Source: Norana najaformis (Eukaryota > Annelida > Clitellata > Crassiclitellata > Hormogastridae). Taken from it: a DNA stretch of 64,000 bases. Position numbers and translations under genes: made by a program. Location: positions 47,309,976 through 47,373,975 of the forward strand of contig OZ029913.1 in NCBI GenBank assembly GCA_964023275.1, read 5' to 3'. The notes under the pieces are model-generated. The model made no database searches. It had not been told where the DNA came from and worked only from the letters and a program-made list of their open reading frames with translations. Positions 9,791 to 20,042 of this stretch are shown here, in pieces. Every line of letters begins with the position of its first letter. Position 1 is the stretch's first letter.

Positions 9791-12549
9791 ATGCCTAGAA
9801 AGTGTTGTGTTCCAGAATGCTGTTCAAATTACAGAGGAACAGATTATGTCACTGTATTCAGATTTCCAAATGACGAGAAGCAGCGGACTAAATGGATCCG
9901 TACAATTCCACGGAAGGATTTCACTCCTACCAAAGATGCTGTCGTATGCATAAAACATTTTCCAGCAGAGTTTATAGTAACTGAAGACTGTGTAAAACGT
10001 CCAGATGGATCAGTTTTAAGTGTTAAGCGGACTAGTCCTAAACTTGCTGAAGAGGCATATCCGTCTATTTTTCCAATTTTGCCGTCTTACCTCTCAACCG
10101 AGCCACCAAAAAAGCGTCGAACACCAGAAGACAGACACGCAGAACTGGCTAAACGGGATCAACAGGTATTTATGGACTGGGAACAAAATGACACCATTGA
10201 TTCTTTTGACACGCTACGTTCTGGGATTAATGCTCATATTGGACGTGAACCTGATTTTGTTGTTATTCCATCAGACAGTCATGTGTGTATATGTTTACTT
10301 GATACTACTGAATGTCCTAAAATCCAAGTCGCTGTTAAAATTGTAAATAATTTAAAAGTTTCTGTTTTTTGTGATAATGCTCGTATATCTGGTGATCGTT
10401 TGTCATGGATCTTGGGATCTGATGAATTGCTTGACCGTTGGTCAAAACTAGATTCATTGATAAGTCATTTTATGAAGGGTGATTTCGAGTGTACCTCTGA
10501 GTCCAGAATGGAGCATGCTCTTGCTGTTCTTCAGGAGCTATGTGATGAAGCTGACAGTACACAGTTGGATAAAAGTTCATTTTCTTTGAACTTTTTGACT
10601 GGGCAACCGCACATTCGTTTGATGTCACGTAAAACTTACAGTGCAAAAATTATGCTTTGGGCTTGTAAATTGTTTCTGTTTTCTCCTCAAGCATATGATT
10701 TTCTTAGGAAAAGCGTTTTTTAAGATTGCCTCATGAGTCATATTTGCGACGTCTGACATCTTGTTTGTCATCATCTAATGCAGGTTCTGTAACTGATGTA
10801 CATAGTGCATATTTGAGAAACAAGGCTCGGTATCTCGAGCCATATCAGAAAATTGTTTCGTTGATGTTGGATGAGATACATGTTGAGCCTACAGCAACTT
10901 TTAAAGGTGGCAATATTCAAGGCTTTGCCAGCAACAACTCGCAACAGCATGCAACAACAGTGCAGGCCTTCATGATTGCATCTGTTCTTGGTAAGGACAA
11001 AGAGGTGGTATCTCTTGTTCCAGTTCTTAACATGACAGCTGCATATTTGAAGGAAACTACATTGAAAGTGTTGCATGCTGTACATGATGCTGGCTACAGA
11101 GTGTTGTGTATTATCTCTGACAATAATCGAATTAATCGAAACATGTTTACACTATTGTGTGGTGGAAACGAGCTGAAGCCATTTATTGATAACCCGTTTG
11201 ACAGCACCATTAAACTATTTTTCTTGTTTGATTCTGTTCACTTACTTAAATGCATTAGAAACAACTGGATAAACCAAGCTGATGCAAGTCAAACATTTAC
11301 ATTTCCTGATCTTGATAAAAAATCTTTAATTCACAGAGCTTGTTTTGCAGATCTGAAAAAATTGCATAACTTTGAAGAAACCCGGGTTGTCAGACTGGCT
11401 CCAAATTTAACACATAAGGCTTTAAACCCATCGAGCACTGAACGTCAAAAGGTCAGCTTGGTTTTGAAAGTGTTTAATGAAAAGACTATTGCAGCACTTA
11501 GCTTCTTTCCTGCACTGAGTGAATCAGTTGATGGCACTAAAACATTCCTTGAAATAATTTTGAAATTATGGAAACTTTTCAATGTGAAAGATCCACATAA
11601 AGAGCGACATTTGCGTGACAGAGACAGTGACCCATTCCGATCTGTTGATGATGAACGGCTGAAATTTATGGAAGGGATTGTTTTGTGGCTTAACAACTGG
11701 GAAGCAATGAAGTGCAAGGGCAGGCATGGCTCTTTGTCGCAAGAGACTCGTTTTGCTCTTCTACATAATGTCAGATCTATGCACTTGCTGATCCATTATT
11801 TGCTGGTTGAATTCAAATTTAACTATGTACTTCCTGGAAAATTCCAGACTGATAATCTGGAATACCCATTTTCTCAGTACCGACAGCTGTCTGGAGGAAA
11901 TTATCACATATCAGTAAGGCAGATTATAGAGTCAGAAAAAAAGTTGAAGCTCATCAGTGTCTTGCATTTGAAGTCTGCCAAGTGTGGTGATTTTAATTTG
12001 ATTAAATTTCTGTCCGACGTGGACGATCAAGGAAGTTATACTGCAGATGCAGTTATACCTGATGCTTTTGCTGATGTCGTAAACGATTGTAGTGATGGCT
12101 GTATAGATGAAAGGGACTTAACTTGCATTGTTTTCATTGCTGGCTATATTGCGCATAAAGTTTGTAAAATATTCACTTGTAAGTTGTGTCAGTATGAACT
12201 CTGTACTGATAGAGAGCTGCTATGTGAATTCAATGAAAACCTGGACGACAAATTCTTATATATTGAAATTTTGAACAGGGGGGGTCTTAAATGGCCGACC
12301 CAGTTTCTGACTGATATTGTTTCAGATGTTTTGGTTGTATTTAATTGTCTTATTTCCAAGAAATATGAGACTGAGTTTTTATCCATAGCATATCAGAGAG
12401 ATTTAGTCGTCCGTATTAGCTTGGATTTTATTAATCACACAAATAACACCTGTGAATGTGGTAATGCAACATCAAAACTTTTATATAGATCTGTTTTCAC
12501 TGCTGCAAACATAATGTTGAATAACTATACCAAACTTGTGAATGACTAA
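9791..12549 (+). pseudogene. P-element-type THAP transposase, one frameshift
   Basis: The ATG at 9791 opens MPRKCCVPECC. The THAP zinc finger (residues about 1-85) shows the C..C pair, FRFP, the invariant Trp in KWIRTI and the CIKHF C-x2-H pair. The frame stops at 10721-10723 within a T6 run. A -1 shift there continues LRLPHESYLRRL and runs unbroken to 12549. The second part has the P-type RNase H fold: LMLDEIH (first Asp), CIISDNN (second Asp), the FDSVHLLKCIRN block like DPPHLLK, and NLEYPFSQYRQLSGG with the catalytic Glu. Total length is about 920 residues. A TTTGATGTTGCAG just before the ATG looks like a splice acceptor, so a non-coding first exon is likely. The single break could be mutation, sequencing error or programmed slippage. 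Confidence 0.92.
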
Positions 12550-13210
12550 AAGAAACCTGAAAAGTCGGAAAAAAGTAAAAGGAAATTGGCAACACTTGTT
12601 GGAAAATGACCTATGCTAAGAAGCACGAGTTAAATTCAACGTTTTTATTTAAAACTATATTTATGACAGTTATTCAATATTATGTTTGGGATGAGTGAAT
12701 GTTACATAATTTTTGTCATTGTAATATAAGTGTACTTGTGAAAATTAATGTACAGTACATGTTCCTGCTTATAATTAAATTCTTGTGTTCTAAATGTACT
12801 CAAGCTCACAAATAGATCCATTAGTTCTATTTATGAGCTTGCTTTCACTCTTTTGGATTATCGTTAATTTTATGTACATTTTCTGTTAGCTTTAAATTGT
12901 TCTAGATTGTTCTTAATGTACTTGTCTGTACACATTATCTATTAGTTAGTTTGTCTTCTTTTTCTGGTTATTGGTTTTTCAGTGCACTGTTTGTTAGCTT
13001 TAAAATGATCTAAATGTACTCATTAAAACACATCATCCATTAATTGGTTTGTTTTCTCTTTTTCAATTATTGATTTTTCAATATGCATTTTTTTAAAATG
13101 ACACTGTCAATTTCAACTGTCTACACCAATAAAGAAATAAATAAATAAATATAATGGTAACTGCTATCTAACAAATAAACACAGCAGTGACCCACGGCCT
13201 TCTGAGTGAA

Positions 13211-13235
13211 CCTCCGCTGATGACGTCACAGATAG
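13211..13235 (-). repeat. P-like element right subterminal inverted repeat
   Basis: CCTCCGCTGATGACGTCACA is the reverse complement partner of 9101-9126, with a few mismatches. Confidence 0.8.
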
Positions 13236-13243
13236 TTGTAGCT

Positions 13244-13264
13244 GGCCTGTTCCTATTTAGAAGG
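13244..13264 (-). repeat. P-like element right terminal inverted repeat
   Basis: GGCCTGTTCCTATTTAGAAGG, read here on the plus strand, mirrors the left end. Confidence 0.9.
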
Positions 13265-14410
13265 ACGTGCTCCAGAGGACTGAGGCGGCGGTGCATGCCG
13301 CCAGGCGCTTTCTCGCTGACTTACCTTTCCCCCCTCCGACTCAGTATTGGTCAAGCTTAATTTCTGCAATGCCTTTAATAGCCTTAGCCGCAATCACATG
13401 TTGGAGGCGATATCGGATGTTATTCCGGAGCTCTACCCCTACTGCAGTTTGGCTTATTCCATTATGATAATGATAATAATAATAATTATTATTATTATAA
13501 TTACCTCTTGCGACCTGCCCCGTATGGCCTTTTGGAACAAGCCCGGACCCGCTGGTCAGCCGAATTAAATGCCCCCAATCCCGAGGCCCCAATATCCCAT
13601 AAACAGGCAACTTGATACCGCCCACTTATCCAACAGAGTCTGGCAACCCACAGAGCCTCAATAACATCCGTGTACCACGAAGCCAGATTTAAGGCAGTTT
13701 CTTCACACTCTGGCGACTGGCTTTTGGTGCTGCCCATAAGTGCCTGCGGCTTGAGGCTAGACGATGAGGCTGTACACATCGCAACAGGCTTAAGACTTGG
13801 GATAGACTTGTGCGCCCCTCACGTTTGCCCCTGCGGGTTTCTGGTCACGGCGGACGGCTCGCACGGTCTAGAATACCCTTTAGGCCCAGGGAGAACAGCA
13901 AAGACATGCCTGTATCAATGACATCGTGTGGCGCGCCTTCGTGAAGGCTGGCTTTCCATCAACTAAAGAACCAGCAGGATTGGTTAGGTCCGACGGCCGA
14001 CGACCTGATGGAGCAACCCTCATTCCTTGGGAAGGGGGTAAATGCTTGACATGGGACGCCACAGTAATCAATACTCTGGCAGTCTCATCGATCCAGAACA
14101 GCCGTGGTCGCAGGTGCTGCTGCTGAGATCGCAGCAGAACGAAAGACCTCAAAATACAGTGATATTCTCTCGACACACTGCTTCGTCCCTCTGGCCTTCG
14201 AGACTCTAGGCCCCATAAATCAGGAAGGCTTTAGCCTCATCAAGAAAATCGGTCGCCATTTAACCCAAGTATCGGAAGACAAGAGGGAGACTTCTTTTCT
14301 GTTCCAACGCCTCTCCATTGCCATCCAGCGATCTAACGCGATTGCCTTTAATGGCACATTCTTGGAGCCAGATTTAAGCGAAGACTGGCAATTCCAGAGA
14401 ACAATCACCG
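13265..14410 (+). pseudogene. RLE-type LINE, copy 1, palm remnant plus C-terminal zinc finger and endonuclease
   Basis: After the P-like element the LINE resumes with TEAAVHAARRF and VKLNFCNAFNSLSRNHMLEA (motif A region, D replaced by N). The central palm including the catalytic motif C is missing, replaced by an AT-rich microsatellite at about 13465-13500. Downstream are the C-terminal parts: LDDEAVHIATGLRLG, a CCHC-like CAPHVCPCG with GSHG, and NDIVWRAF. PDGATLIPW lies about 14 residues before LTWDATV, a PD-(D/E)xK arrangement, followed by ERKTSKYSD and VPLAFETLGPI. The last frame ends in FLFQRLSIAIQRSNAIAFNGTF. A C-terminal finger plus PD...D is the hallmark of restriction-like endonuclease LINEs such as R2. 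Confidence 0.72.
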
Positions 14411-15141
14411 GCCGGAAGACAGCCTCAGATCAGTGCGACGAACATTCTACCCATTCAGACCATGCTTCTTCGCTCCCTCATAATTTCCCTTGTCTTCTAC
14501 CTGACCGGGAACAGTTGTCTCCGCGCGACCTTCCATCGATGGGAGAAGAAGCGATTGACTCCAGCTATGACAAAGCATTTACAATGGTTAACAGGAGAAA
14601 AGACGAACGTTATGTGAAGGATTTAGTTCAGAAGAAGCAATCAGACGAATTCATGATCTCAGAACTCGCACTCGACGCAGCGAGCGAGAGTACCCAGTCG
14701 CAAATCAAGTTCTTCATCGACAACAATACAACAAAGAACAAGACGGCTGAAATCAAAGAAGTAGAGAAGGGCGTGCCTGAAGCCAAGATTAAAGAAAAGG
14801 AGAAAACATGGAACAGGTCGTCGAGACCCAGCCGACGGGCCCCAACCGATCCTCTGGGTCAAGGAGCCACACCGCCTGTCGAAAGTCAGCCGGCGGGTCG
14901 AGGTCGAGGAGACATCGACGCTCGGGTCAGTGGAGCCCACGACGCAGGCGCCTTCGAAGTAGACAACGACGGCGATGAAGAGGAGGGAGTTGGTGGTGCT
15001 GGATGTTTGTCCGATCCACACCGGAAGTTCTTGCGCTCCATCGAAGAAACGCCCACAGAACGCTCTTCACTTACGCGACCGCTAACTCAGGGTTGCTTCT
15101 TCACCACGGCGCTTACAGACAAGATTCGGAGGTGCAGCTAG
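14411..15141 (+). CDS. Unidentified ORF extension downstream of the RLE domain
   Basis: The frame starting in the LINE endonuclease domain (from 14104) stays open to 15141 and adds about 240 residues I do not recognise. It has a charged segment with EAIDSSYDKAF and VNRRKDERYVKDL, a Lys-rich helix-prone stretch (AKIKEKEKTWNRSSRPSRR), then a Gly/Arg and Asp/Glu-rich tail (DNDGDEEEG). The composition looks like a disordered nucleic-acid-binding N-terminal LINE region or a host exon. The reverse frame (14659-15021) is probably a shadow. Whether it is translated is unknown. Confidence 0.3.
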
Positions 15142-15199
15142 TCGACCTGTTTCCAGTGTGCCAGCCTGGACGCCACAGCAGCTCTACTTGCTCCAGCAA

Positions 15200-15649
15200 C
15201 AATAGATTTGTTTCATAATTGAAAATGTTCCGACACCATGGAAGTCGTTTCTGACGCCTATTATAATAATGATCATAATAATAATAATAATTACATGAGT
15301 CTGCGAACAACCCACTAGACCGCGCTCGTCTCTTGGCCTCTCAAGCACATCAATCTCTGCAGATTGGATGCTGGCTCCTCCAGTAACCGCATTGGGATTC
15401 CGTCTTTCGGATGAGGTGATACGGACAGTTTCTGACACATTTGCAGCGTCACATCTAATGTTTTACTTCAACCGGACCAAGTGAAGCTGCAAATCGGGCA
15501 GTCTCAGCCAAAAGGCTAAAATACGCCACTATAGCCCAAACCCACTCTTTTGTGGCGGTCGCACTGGAGACCAGCGGCGCATGGAGTACGGAAGGATTGG
15601 ATTTTGTGCGGGAGTTAGGACGAAGGATGACAATGGCAAAAGGTTCGTA
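15200..15649 (+). pseudogene. RLE-type LINE, C-terminal fragment (second subfamily)
   Basis: Scrambled frames around an AT-rich microsatellite (15265-15292) give DRARLLASQAHQSL and then EAANRAVSAKRLKYATI, FVAVALETSGAWS and LDFVRELG. This matches the C-terminal half of the endonuclease region at 18769-19160. Confidence 0.65.
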
Positions 15650-15950
15650 AGGGAAGTCAGGGATGTCACAAGGTGGGGCCGACCTCCTTGCAGTTTACTA
15701 AGTCGAGGATGTGCTGGGGGCGAATTTCGTCAGGACCGCCCGCCGAACCTGCCGGAAAGGAACTGACAGCGCGCAAGACCTCGCCTTCGGTTACATGAAG
15801 AGGGGGCATGTTTGGAGCTGAGGGTAGTGTATTTTGCGTGTCTCGAGGCGAAGGATGCTTTGCACGCAGTTCCTCAGCAGATTCCAAGTCGGCTTGAATG
15901 GGGAGATCACCAGAGCAAAGAATTATAACGGCGGTGCGTATGTTACCATC
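15650..15950 (-). pseudogene. RLE-type LINE, RT N-terminal fragment, inverted
   Basis: Minus-strand frame with ESAEELRAKHPSPRD, GEVLRAVSSFPAGSAGGPD and EIRPQHILDLV. It is the same protein region as 8625-8830 but inverted relative to its neighbours, so this cluster has been rearranged. Confidence 0.8.
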
Positions 15951-15952
15951 CT

Positions 15953-16335
15953 TACAGGCAACCTCTGTTACAGCAGGAGGCGCAGCTGAATTGGCGGCCG
16001 ATAGAAAAACTTTTAAATATGATCATCTCACTAATGCATACCACTTTGTTCCTCTGGCCTTTGAGACTTTAGGCCCTATCAATGGTTTGGGTATGACCTT
16101 TCTCACAGACTTGGGGCGTATATTGTCCCTCATATTCGGAGATGGTAGAGAAACAGGTTACCTTTTTCAACGTTTGTCTATAACATTACAGCGTTTCAAT
16201 GCAGTCGCCTTCCACGGTACATTTGTGGTGCCGAATCCAGACGAGGATTAGCCGTTCCAGTATCCCTCTCTCTCTTTTTCTCCGGAAATTTTTGAACAAC
16301 GAAGAGATTATACTTACCTTGGTAAAATAATAATA
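15953..16335 (+). pseudogene. RLE-type LINE, C-terminal endonuclease fragment with 3' end
   Basis: GGAAELAADRKTFKYD, FVPLAFETLGPING and YLFQRLSITLQRFNAVAF end at a stop at 16249-16251. A short 3' UTR with (AAT)n at 16327-16340 closes the element. Confidence 0.78.
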
Positions 16336-16509
16336 ATAATTCCGGGATGGCCCTTCGATCAAGATGGAGGCATATTTACAGTCTATGCCTGTATTGGTTT
16401 TAATTCTTCACTTTCTCGTAGCTTTAGCGTTTGGCTCACTGTTTATGTTTGGTAAGTACACTTTTTTAAAACTCCACTTAAACTTGAGCCAGTTTTCCTT
16501 CGCTTTTGT

Positions 16510-16674
16510 CACTGGCTTTCCTTAACAGCCTTGGCCATCGCCTTTGCGCAGATAACGGACGACACCAGAGAAACCACTTTTCTCTACCAACGCTTATCGA
16601 TGGCCATCCAACGTTTCAGCGCAATCGCTTTAAACAGCACTTTTGACATTGAGCACGACATCGACGAAGTTTAG
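16510..16674 (+). pseudogene. RLE-type LINE, short C-terminal fragment
   Basis: AQITDDTRETTFLYQRLSMA and FSAIALNSTF correspond to the last 60 residues of the family. It stops at 16672-16674 and abuts the RT fragment that follows. Confidence 0.7.
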
Positions 16675-17860
16675 CCATCCCATAACAACGCAGTCCCTAA
16701 TTTCTGAAATCGTGTCCCGTATTGCTGATTGGAAGTCAAAAGGACCTATCTATTCGAACACTGACGGACTGGATTCACCATCGTCTCGTAAGACCAGACT
16801 AACGAAATGCGACCCGACAAGGTTTTTGGCGTCGGCAGTTGCCAGTAAGCTCGAAGAAGGCAACTACAAGGCCTTTGCTGATACGCAGCGATGATAAGCT
16901 AGCTTTGGACACACCGGAAACACTGGCCGCGCTAAAAAGCAAGCACCCCTCTGCGCCGGCGGACAGAAGGATACCGTGCGATCCGGACAGCTCCGACCGC
17001 TTCGCCGCTTTGCAGACATATAAAGAAGAAGTTGCTAGGGCGATTGTTTCTATCCCGGCGGGTTCGGCTGGCGGCCCAGATGGTATAACCCCGCAGCACC
17101 TAAAGGACCTCGCGGACTCTGGAGTGAACAAAAACATCGGCCAACACTTATGCGACCTTGTCAATCTGCTTTTGAAGGGAGATATTCCAGAAGAAGTGAA
17201 TGAAGTGATCTACGGAGCAAACTTGATAGCTCTGAGCAAGAAGGACGGAGGCATACGACCTATTGCAGTGGGTTATACGTGGCGCCGCCTCGCGGCTAAG
17301 TGCACGAATTCGTATGCTGTGGCAAGGCTGGCTCATCGGCTCGCCCCTATTCAGCTGGGGGTAGGTATTCCGGGAGGCGCTAGGCAGCTGTTCATGCGAC
17401 ACGTCGTTGGGTATCTACAATGCCTGAAGACAACGTCCTGGTCAAGCCAGACTTTTCCAACGCATTCAACACGCTGCGCAGAGATTCGCTTCTAGAGGCA
17501 GTGGCCAGAGACATTCCAGAGCTCTACCGCTTTGCTCACGCTGCCTACTCCAGTCAACCGCTCCTGCTGTACCGCTCCAGAGGCATACGTTCGGAAGAGG
17601 GGACCCAGAAAGGCGATCCTTTGGGCCCCCTAGAATTCTAAAGTCGACGTCAGTGGACTACACGGCCTAGTTTGCAGAGCAGGAGGCGGAAAACAACAGC
17701 GGCACAGTATGCTGAACGACGTCATTTGGAGAGCGATGAACAGAGCCAAAGTTTCTGCACAGAAAGAACCTCTTGGCCTATCGCGGGAAGGCGGAAGATG
17801 CCCTGACGGTGTGACCCTCATCCCTTGGTCGCTGCAGTTAAATCTGGCGGCAGCTTCACG
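16675..17860 (+). pseudogene. RLE-type LINE, copy with internal palm deletion
   Basis: Runs from SNTDGL and LASAVASKLEEGNYKA through VARAIVSIPAGSAGGPDGIT, NLIALSKKDGGIRPIAVGYT and LGVGIPGGARQLF. It continues to VLVKPDFSNAFNTL (motif A, intact D), GIRSEEGTQKGDPLGPLEF (motif B) and a stop at 17639-17641. It then jumps to LNDVIWRAMNRAKVSAQKEP and CPDGVTLIPW of the endonuclease. The segment with the catalytic YADD-like motif C and the zinc finger is missing, and a frameshift lies near 17420. It is the longest RT reading of the family in the window. Confidence 0.78.
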
Positions 17861-18677
17861 GGCTTTAACGGTACCACTCATATACTTAGTGGCTACCATA
17901 GAGTTCCAGCCGATTCGCTCTTCGTACGCTTTGCGGCTTGGGGCGGTCGGTCAATGTTAGATGGCAAATGGGGCATCCAGCCTTGCCAGAGGTTTGATTG
18001 GGTGGATACCATGAGAGGAAGAGCCTAGTAGTTAGTAGCTGCGTGATCTCGTCGCGGCAAAAGAGAAAAGCTTGGAGCCGAGTGGTGAGGTCAGCTTCGA
18101 CTCCCTGAGCGGGGTGCCACAACACCCGTCTGCTCTACCTGTCTTGTCAGGCAACTAGAGGCTCGTTTTGCGTGGCCTTGCCTGCGACCGGCGTCCTGAG
18201 GAGTACTGCATCCCGCAAGGGACCGTGTTCTGCGAGGGAACAATTGCCGTACAGGATGGAGGGGGAATCGGCCCACCGCTGCCCACTTAATGCGGAAATG
18301 TTAGAGTCGGGTCGAGTGCCAACCGATCGGTGCAGTAGTGATTGCACCTTTCTCACTGGTCGTCATCGGGACAGAGTATGTAATCCGGGGTGGAGGACTG
18401 TCACACACCATGGTCGGTGGATCGCGCAGTGGTGCCTGTCTGGGGATGGGTGCCTGGCGGCCCTGGTCGAACTGGAGAATGACTGATCGGCCGCCTGTAA
18501 GGCAAGTGGTGGGCTCGTTGTGTCGCCCTGTTTGGTGAAAACCTGGAACCCCCGACCCCGGGGTGACGGGCGAGGGCACTACAGCAGACTGAACCGGTGG
18601 CGGAAACTGTATCGATACACTTGATGGACGAGTGCCTTGTGCATGAGTCAGCCTCGGGTCACTCCCGAGAGGGAGGA
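17861..18677. other. GC-rich unidentified segment upstream of 28S fragment
   Basis: About 0.8 kb of higher GC than its surroundings, with overlapping frames on both strands but no recognised domain. It does not resemble the 28S sequence that should precede 18678. By position it could be LINE 5' UTR or a separate repeat. Confidence 0.35.
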
Positions 18678-18768
18678 GGTTTTGCCCACAGCTAGCTGAA
18701 TGTCATAATGAAGAAATTCAACAAGCGCCGGGCAACGGCCTGGAGTGACTAGCACTCTCTTAAGGTAG
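18678..18768 (+). pseudogene. 28S rRNA fragment ending at the R2 target site
   Basis: The stretch containing CTGAATGTCATAATGAAG, AAATTCAACAAGCGC and CACTCTCTTAAGGTAG matches the conserved 28S region just 5' of the R2 insertion point, with scattered substitutions and small gaps. It ends at TTAAGGTAG, the last bases before the R2 cleavage position in 28S genes. The 28S continuation (CCAAATGCC) is absent; LINE endonuclease sequence follows directly. Only about 90 bp are rRNA-like. Confidence 0.8.
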
Positions 18769-19290
18769 CTGTGACGCTCATCCCTTGGTCGCGTGGTCGG
18801 TGCCTAGAATGGGACGTCACAATACCGGACACTTATGCAACGTCCCATCTACATTACACATCGATCAGAGCAGGTGAAGCTGTCGACCGCGCAGCCTCGT
18901 CCAAAAGGATGAAGTTCGCCACCATCACTCGCTCTCATGCCTTTGTGGCGGTGGCCTTGGAGACCAGCGGAGCTGGAAGCAAGGAAGAACTGGAGTCCAT
19001 CACAGAACTGGGAAGCCGGACAACAGATGCAACCCATGATCCTCTAGAGACCTCGTTCTTGTTTCAGAAGATGTCAGTGGCTGTTCAACTAGGAAATGCC
19101 ATCTGCCTCTCCGGAACATTGCCATTATGCTCTAAACCGTCTGGAGATGGCGATTATTAACTGAATTTATTTTAATGAAACTGTCACACTATATAACTTG
19201 GCAATGATTATATTAATAATAATAATAATATTAATAATATTAATATTAATAATATTAATATTAATAATAATAATAATAATTGGTTTGTGC
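18769..19290 (+). pseudogene. RLE-type LINE, 5'-truncated C-terminal fragment at the 28S junction
   Basis: Starts in the endonuclease at VTLIPWSRGRCLEWDVTIPD, directly after the 28S fragment. It continues RAASSKRMKFATITRSH, FVAVALETSG and FLFQKMSVAVQLGNAI to a stop at 19158-19160. The 3' UTR ends in a long AAT/ATT-rich tract (about 19210-19281). The lysines and WDVT of the PD-(D/E)xK core are kept; the upstream zinc finger and RT are absent. Confidence 0.78.
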
Positions 19291-19756
19291 TACCACATTC
19301 GCACGGACGATGTCTATTCCGATATGAGAAATCATATTTACCATTACGACACGTCGGATTATCCTCCCGATCACATTCTTTACAGCCGCGATAACGCTAA
19401 AGTAATTGGCAAATTTAAAGACGAAACCAATTCTGTACCTCCTATCGAATTTGTAGGTTTTGCGCTCAAAAATGTAAAGCCTGTTGCTTCCCGACAATAA
19501 GGAAAAGAAAACTGCAAAAGGTATTAAGAAATCGTTTGTGAAGAAAAATATTCGTCACGAACATTATAAGCATTGCCTGTTCGACGAACAATCTACATCG
19601 TCTAGGTTTTTCGCCATTCGCAGTCGTAAACACGGTTTGCACACTATAGAGATCCGTAAAACGGCTCTTTCGCCTTTCGACGATAAATGTTTTCTGCTTA
19701 ACAGCATCGACTCTTTAGCTTACGGACACGTGCATATACCCGTTGATGATGCTTAA
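19291..19756 (+). pseudogene. Polinton/adintovirus-type DNA polymerase B, C-terminal remnant
   Basis: Two overlapping frames (to 19500 and from 19484) resemble the C terminus of the protein-primed family B DNA polymerase of Polinton (Maverick) elements. Landmarks are SDYPPDH, GKFKDE and EFVGFALK in the first frame, and KTAKGIKK and YGHVHIP in the second. The polymerase palm and the exonuclease and TPR domains are missing upstream, cut off by the LINE tail. One frame change near 19470-19490 and the 5' truncation make it non-functional. Family assignment is from motif memory only. Confidence 0.6.
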
Positions 19757-20042
19757 TCTTTAGTAATCATGTTTGTCTGTTATTAACTTGTAGAATGTTT
19801 AGTTTGTCAGCGTTAATTTGGTCATTGTTGCTGTTTCTCGAGTAATATATGCTTATTTTTTACATTTCTGATGCTAATAAAATCACAGTTTCAACACGTT
19901 CTGGTTGTCGATTTTTGACTACCTATAAGTTTCCGTTAGCCATCATCTACAATGGATCCTTTCTCTGTTAATGTTATGTCTTCCATACTCGAATATAATC
20001 TAAGCTAATCAAAAGACTTATAGTGCATCATTATCATAACGT
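19757..20042 (+). other. 3' flank of PolB remnant with polyadenylation signal and a cut-off ORF start
   Basis: AATAAA at about 19876 follows the PolB stop. A 19-codon frame starting MDPFSVNVMSSIL (19952-20008) could be the beginning of the next gene of the same element, cut short; this is speculative. Confidence 0.3.

Larger units (their letters stand above)
9062..13264 (+). mobile_element. P-like DNA transposon, complete between terminal repeats
   Basis: A 4.2-kb element bounded by inverted terminal repeats (9062-9082 and 13244-13264) and a second, subterminal inverted pair (9101-9126 and 13211-13235), an end structure typical of P elements. It carries one THAP-type transposase gene on the plus strand and an AATAAA signal at 13128-13133, downstream of the stop at 12549. 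It sits inside an RLE-type LINE. An 8-bp target duplication could not be recognised: the flanks (GGGCACGG left, ACGTGCTC right) do not match cleanly. Confidence 0.9.

Noticed and set aside
10717..10726. Programmed -1 frameshifting as the default explanation for the P-like transposase
   Set aside because: The T6 run is not a canonical X-XXY-YYZ site in the zero frame; simple indel is at least as likely, so it is left as one option.
14659..15021. 120-codon minus-strand ORF
   Set aside because: Antisense to a longer frame and without recognised motifs; likely a shadow.
17861..18677. Considered as further 28S or spacer rDNA
   Set aside because: It does not resemble the conserved 28S sequence expected upstream of 18678.
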